The notes under the pieces were generated by a model. It was not told the origin of the DNA. It worked only from the letters and a program-made list of their open reading frames with translations, and did not search any database. Position numbers and translations under genes: made by a program. Source: Uloborus plumipes (Eukaryota > Arthropoda > Arachnida > Araneae > Uloboridae). Taken from it: a stretch of DNA of 64,000 nt. The DNA lies in the NCBI GenBank assembly GCA_038373865.1, contig JAXGGA010002268.1, positions 1-64,000 on the forward strand, written 5' to 3'. Position 1 is the first letter of the stretch, and every line of letters starts with the position of its first letter. This document shows, piece after piece, positions 19,611 to 64,000 of this stretch.

Positions 19611-21046
19611 TAGCCTTTTATACAGGCTGTATCATTCCTCAGAACATCAATGGTAAAGATTTGCCCTCTAGAGATCGCTGAACAAGGACCACCCAAATGT
19701 TTGTTTACATTTATTAGCATATTGTTTCTGCTGTAAAAAAGTGATGTTTATCCTCTCTTTTAGGGTTAAAAATATTTATATAGTTAACTGAAATGGAGAA
19801 CAGATTGAATTGATACCGAAGGCCTTATTGGTACTGCTTTTTAGGGGAAATAAATTCCCCTTTCAATTAAAGTTGGTCACAACTTATGATTCAGTCATAC
19901 GACATTCATTCATCTGTTTACTTTCTTCAAATTAACAACAGAAAGCAATGGCGTTCAATTTTGACATCTCTGCATTAATAAAATATACGCTTAAATTCAC
20001 CGACGATAAATAAAAAATGTAGCAATGAAATAATAGTGTTCTAATTTACTATTTTGTTTCATTATTGTTGCTCACACGATCTTAATTGCTACGCAAAAGT
20101 TCAGATGTTCATTTTGATGGCGTTGACGCATCAGAGCGATAAATGGCGAATCTATTCGTCGAGACATTTCATTTTTTCATTTTGATGCCCCAGAATGAAA
20201 TGTACCGTAATGAAGCGATGGTGTACAACGGAAAGACGATTGACAACAAAACATATTAATTTTTTTAGTAACAACGAAATGAGCACATATAACAGAGAGC
20301 TTAGAGGGTCGGAGTTTCTCCCGGAAACTTTCTGACACTACAGATTTAAATGCCCAATTTTAAGCTATCTGTGGTAAAGTAAAAGAAATGAGGAGAATTC
20401 GAGGAATCTCTACGGAAATTTTTAACACCAAAGTTTTACATTAGGTCATGTTTCGTAATAATAGAGCTAAGGGGGTTGTTTGGGTTCTCTCCTGAAATTT
20501 TAAATTGAAGTCAATTACAGGATATCTCTGGAAAGGAAAGGTTCGGGGACAGGCGACCCACTCCTCAGAGTTCTAGGAAATTTAAGTTTTAAAACGAAAG
20601 TTCAAGTTATCTTTGGAGACGCTCAGTATGGAAGATCCCTTCAAAAATTTCGAATTTTGGAAACATAGAAGAGGACGGTGGCGTATATGTAGGGTAAAAC
20701 TATGGAGGGGCCTAATAAAACCAGCTTCAGGGACCTCACTCATTTTTTTTCTGTTTTGCAATCTAAAATTATTAAACTGCTGATTTGTTCCAGATCTTCA
20801 ATTTTTCTATGATGATAGAGAAAAGGGAAAGGGGCGGCTATAGCTCCTTCTGGGACTTTTTCAAAATTGAATTGAATTTCAGGCTATTTTTGATAACGTT
20901 AGTGGGTCGGAGCTTCTCGCGGAAACTTTCTGACACTACAGATTTATAATTACAATATTTAAAAAAATTTGCCTCCTTTTTTGCTTCTCCCTTCACAACT
21001 AGCATAGCAACGGTGGGTTGGAAACAGTCACTTGCAACGCCATGAC
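19611..21046. other. Intergenic; one dispersed direct repeat
   Basis: No gene. A 42-bp direct repeat (GGGTCGGAGYTTCTCSCGG, then AAACTTTCTGACACTACAG) occurs at 20,307-20,348 and 20,904-20,945. The interval reads as decayed, hAT-like non-coding repeat (CGGAAA / GGGTCC phrases similar to 41,430-41,740). Confidence 0.45.
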
Positions 21047-23282
21047 GCGTTACCATCGAAACTCCAAGCCTTCTGTCTGAAACGGTTGCTAGGGACTACG
21101 TCATCACATTGGGGCCAGTTTCTTTCATTTTCCAGCTTGTTGTTATACGCAAACCCATTCAAACTAGCTAGAAGAAACTTATTCCAGTTGGATTTTATCA
21201 CAGAAACTTACACTTGGATTATAAAAGGTAAGTTGTGCTTTCTTTCATGCATCATATTCCTTCATAATCTTGAAATTAACTTATATTTAAGTTCTAACTG
21301 AAATTTCTGATAGTTTCCGGATTAGTTGACTGAGCTTTAAGTTTAGTTGATCTATTTCAGACTTTCTGTGCGAAATTTAAATATTTATTCATGGAAAATG
21401 CTTGCCTAGTTGAAAATTCTTTTTCCTGATTGTAAAAGCTGCACTTTTTCAAAATGTAACTTCCTGGTCCGAAAGTTAAGTCAAGAAGCTAGCTAGACTA
21501 ACCATTTTCCCAAACCATATCCAACGATTTCGTAATGAAATGAAGTTGGTTGATTACCTGTCAAAGGAGTATAAAATATTTAAAGCGTTTAGAATATTGC
21601 ATTGACAAACACTTCGTATCTATTCTAAACTCAAATAAAACCTGCCGACGAAATATCTATGAGCAGCCATTTTCAGTAAAGTAATCAATTCCTGGCAAAA
21701 CACTCAAGTCCTTCGTGTGCTGTATGATAAATATGCTGTGATATTTACATTGTAAATTGACAGATTTAATGATAAAAATTTTATTAATACTGGGTTTTGG
21801 CCCGTTTTTAAAAAGTTTGCTGAAAGTGAAATATGTACCGATTGTATCTTTGACAATTAATTTCGCCAAAAACTTGCAAAAGCCATTTTCGTAAAATCTG
21901 CTTTTTCCAAACCTTAAAACATGACTTAATTTAATTAAAGTATTTTTGTCAATTTTTTTGGATGGGATTTCAAGTTCGCTAATTTTACGCTAGTCAATTA
22001 AAGTAAAATTTTTGGCGATACTTCAAAAGCCATTTAACAATATTAACACAATTCTCTCAAATGTGAAGAAATCGGTCAACGAAATAAATGAAGCCATTTA
22101 ACAAAATTAAAACTAACATAAATGTTACGCTAAACGTTTTGGAAAACCCTCATGTGGTGATTTTTGGCACAATTTTATGATTGCGAAAATTATCGCGCCT
22201 TTCGATAACAAGTTTGGTTTGACGAAATTTTAACTGCTCCTTGACATTTTATAGCTCTGAATGGTTTTTGAAGGTCTGATTTGTAAAAAAAAGAAAAGTT
22301 TGCGAGTCAAGAAATTGAGCCAAAATTTTAGCTTCGCCAAAAACCAACGTTGTCGAAAATGTTTATTGTACCTATAAATTTAGAGCAATACATAAGGGCC
22401 GACAACCTACATTTGATCTCAACAAAAGAGATAATGAAGAAGCAAACAAACTGATATTAAACGTTTACTACAAATTGCGCTTTTGTAAAGAAAAATCAAG
22501 CATGAATAAACACTTACTTATTATAAAAAAAAGTTAAAAAAATAATTCTAGTAAGCCACCGACAATTTCTACTTCTCTTGACATCATGATCATGAATATC
22601 CATCATGTATTAATATGTGTCGAAAACATTAAAGTATTTTCTTATGAATAATACTGAATTTTCAATTATAAATACAAATGATAAAATCATATAAATTTTT
22701 GAGCTTCTGGTAAACATTTTAAATTTCTGTTATTTACTGACAGCAGTGATATAAGTTTTGAGTTTTTGGCAGAGTTAATTACAACAGCAAAATTAAGTAA
22801 AACTTCGTCAGGCAGTTTCAAGCCATTTAGAAAAGGTAATTCTATCAAGCATAATTCATGTTTTATGCTAATGAACATTTATATCATTATTTGATCATAA
22901 CATTTTTTTCATTCATGATTTTTTTCAGACCGACTAAAAAAAAGAATGCCAGACAAGTGCTCGAATTCTGAATATAGAGTAAACTATGATGACAAAAATT
23001 AAGCTCATACTTTTTTTCGTTCCCTGGATCTTCCGTTTGTAATTTATGAAAAAATACACTGTCATGCAAATAAATATTCTTTGGAATTGTGTTTTGGAAA
23101 TTCATTTCAGAAAAGGACAAGATGATCCAAAAGTTTGATTTTCTTCTTTTCAAAATCAACAATTTTTCAACTATGAAAAGTTTAATAAAAACGTGCCAAT
23201 AATAAGCGGCAATATAATCCGCTGGCCTCAAGTGCGTGACGTCACAAATCAGACAGAAGGCTTGGAGTTTCGATGGTAACGC
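21047..23282. mobile_element. Segment bounded by a perfect 34-bp inverted repeat
   Basis: 21,047-21,080 (starting GCGTTACCATCGAAACTCC) is the exact reverse complement of 23,249-23,282. Just outside each arm is a CATGACG / CGTCATG motif, and inside the right arm a GTGACGTCAC. The 2.2 kb between has no convincing frame; the 114-codon minus frame at 22,887-23,231 has no domain features. It looks like a non-autonomous TIR element. No clear target duplication was found beyond the arms. Confidence 0.55.
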
Positions 23283-23638
23283 ATGACGTCACCACTGTGA
23301 AAATAATGATGTGCAAGACTTTATTGTTGCAATAATTGTGGAATTGATACTAATTTCACGATTTCACTTTTATTAGCAGTAGAAATTGGAGTCATTTTTT
23401 CTTTGTGCCTCCCAATTTTTTAATTTCCGTCAAAACAACGGAAGTAAAAAAAAGAAGTGAAGTGAATGATGTATCCTCATCCTCAATGTTTATGAGTTCG
23501 CTTCGTGTTTATGTAGTTTTAAATTTTATTTGGAATTAAAATGAATAAATTAAATCTTGTTAAAAATAGTAAAGTTTTACTTGTCTGAGTTTAATAACTA
23601 TTCTTTGTAATCATTCGATTTTTTAAAACTTAGAGACA
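23283..23638 (+). promoter_or_regulatory. DDX46: Probable promoter and 5' leader region of DDX46
   Basis: This is the interval between the inverted-repeat segment and the DDX46 start codon. It holds an AACGGAAGT motif (about 23,435) that resembles an ETS-type site. There is no TATA box at an obvious distance. The transcription start cannot be fixed from sequence. The call rests mainly on position. Confidence 0.4.
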
Positions 23639-63939
<40,301 letters not shown>

Positions 63940-64000
63940 GTAAGTTCTATCCATAATAATGGTTTTATGCTATAAATTTGTCTCCTACTTATTCTGTGCC

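Noticed and set aside
22887..23231. 114-codon minus-strand frame upstream of DDX46, considered as a divergent gene
   Set aside because: No conserved motif, AT-rich codon content like the surroundings, and it lies inside the inverted-repeat segment.

Overview
This is eukaryotic nuclear DNA: AT-rich, gene-poor, full of DNA transposons, with one spliced protein gene. The long introns, the pattern of Tc1/mariner, hAT, Helitron and piggyBac-type insertions, and transposase families of the kind abundant in spider genomes suggest an arthropod, most likely a chelicerate such as a spider. That taxonomic guess rests on recognition and not on a search.

Region 1 (1-23,600) has no host gene that I can recognise. 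It is a mosaic of repeats: a hAT end inserted in a 61-bp minisatellite; a second copy of that minisatellite inside a 2.2-kb hAT element; several pogo/Tigger-like MITEs of about 175 bp or less; a Helentron-like (HINE/DINE-1-type) element with an internal tandem array; two dead Tc1 elements, the second inside another inverted-repeat element; and a piggyBac-type MITE with perfect 13-bp ends and TTAA duplications. A 2.2-kb segment bounded by a perfect 34-bp inverted repeat ends about 360 bp before the start codon of the gene.

Region 2 (23,639 to beyond 64,000, + strand) is the orthologue of DDX46/Prp5, the DEAD-box ATPase that acts with U2 snRNP at the branch site. Fifteen coding exons were placed by reading frame, splice sites and similarity to the known family. 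Together they give 900 codons with every phase consistent; the last roughly 130 residues lie beyond the window. All helicase motifs are present.

The DDX46 introns hold most of the complete elements: a 447-bp hAT MITE, a minus-strand Helitron and a 2.8-kb hAT element (intron 2); a deleted Tc1/mariner-superfamily element and an intact 1,275-bp mariner with a complete DD34D transposase (intron 3); a Helitron carrying a hAT element and a third MITE (intron 4); two more TIR elements (intron 5); a pile of mariner, Tc1 and pogo remnants, an inverted copy of the HINE-like element and an intact Tc1-like element whose catalytic spacing I count as DD36E (intron 6); and another Helitron (intron 9). At least six hAT-like insertions keep readable 8-bp target duplications, but none encodes a recognisable transposase. 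The only intact transposase frames are the two in introns 3 and 6, both antisense to DDX46.

No rRNA, functional tRNA, CRISPR array or prokaryotic-type operon was found. The two tRNA-like stretches look like SINE-type or degenerate copies.
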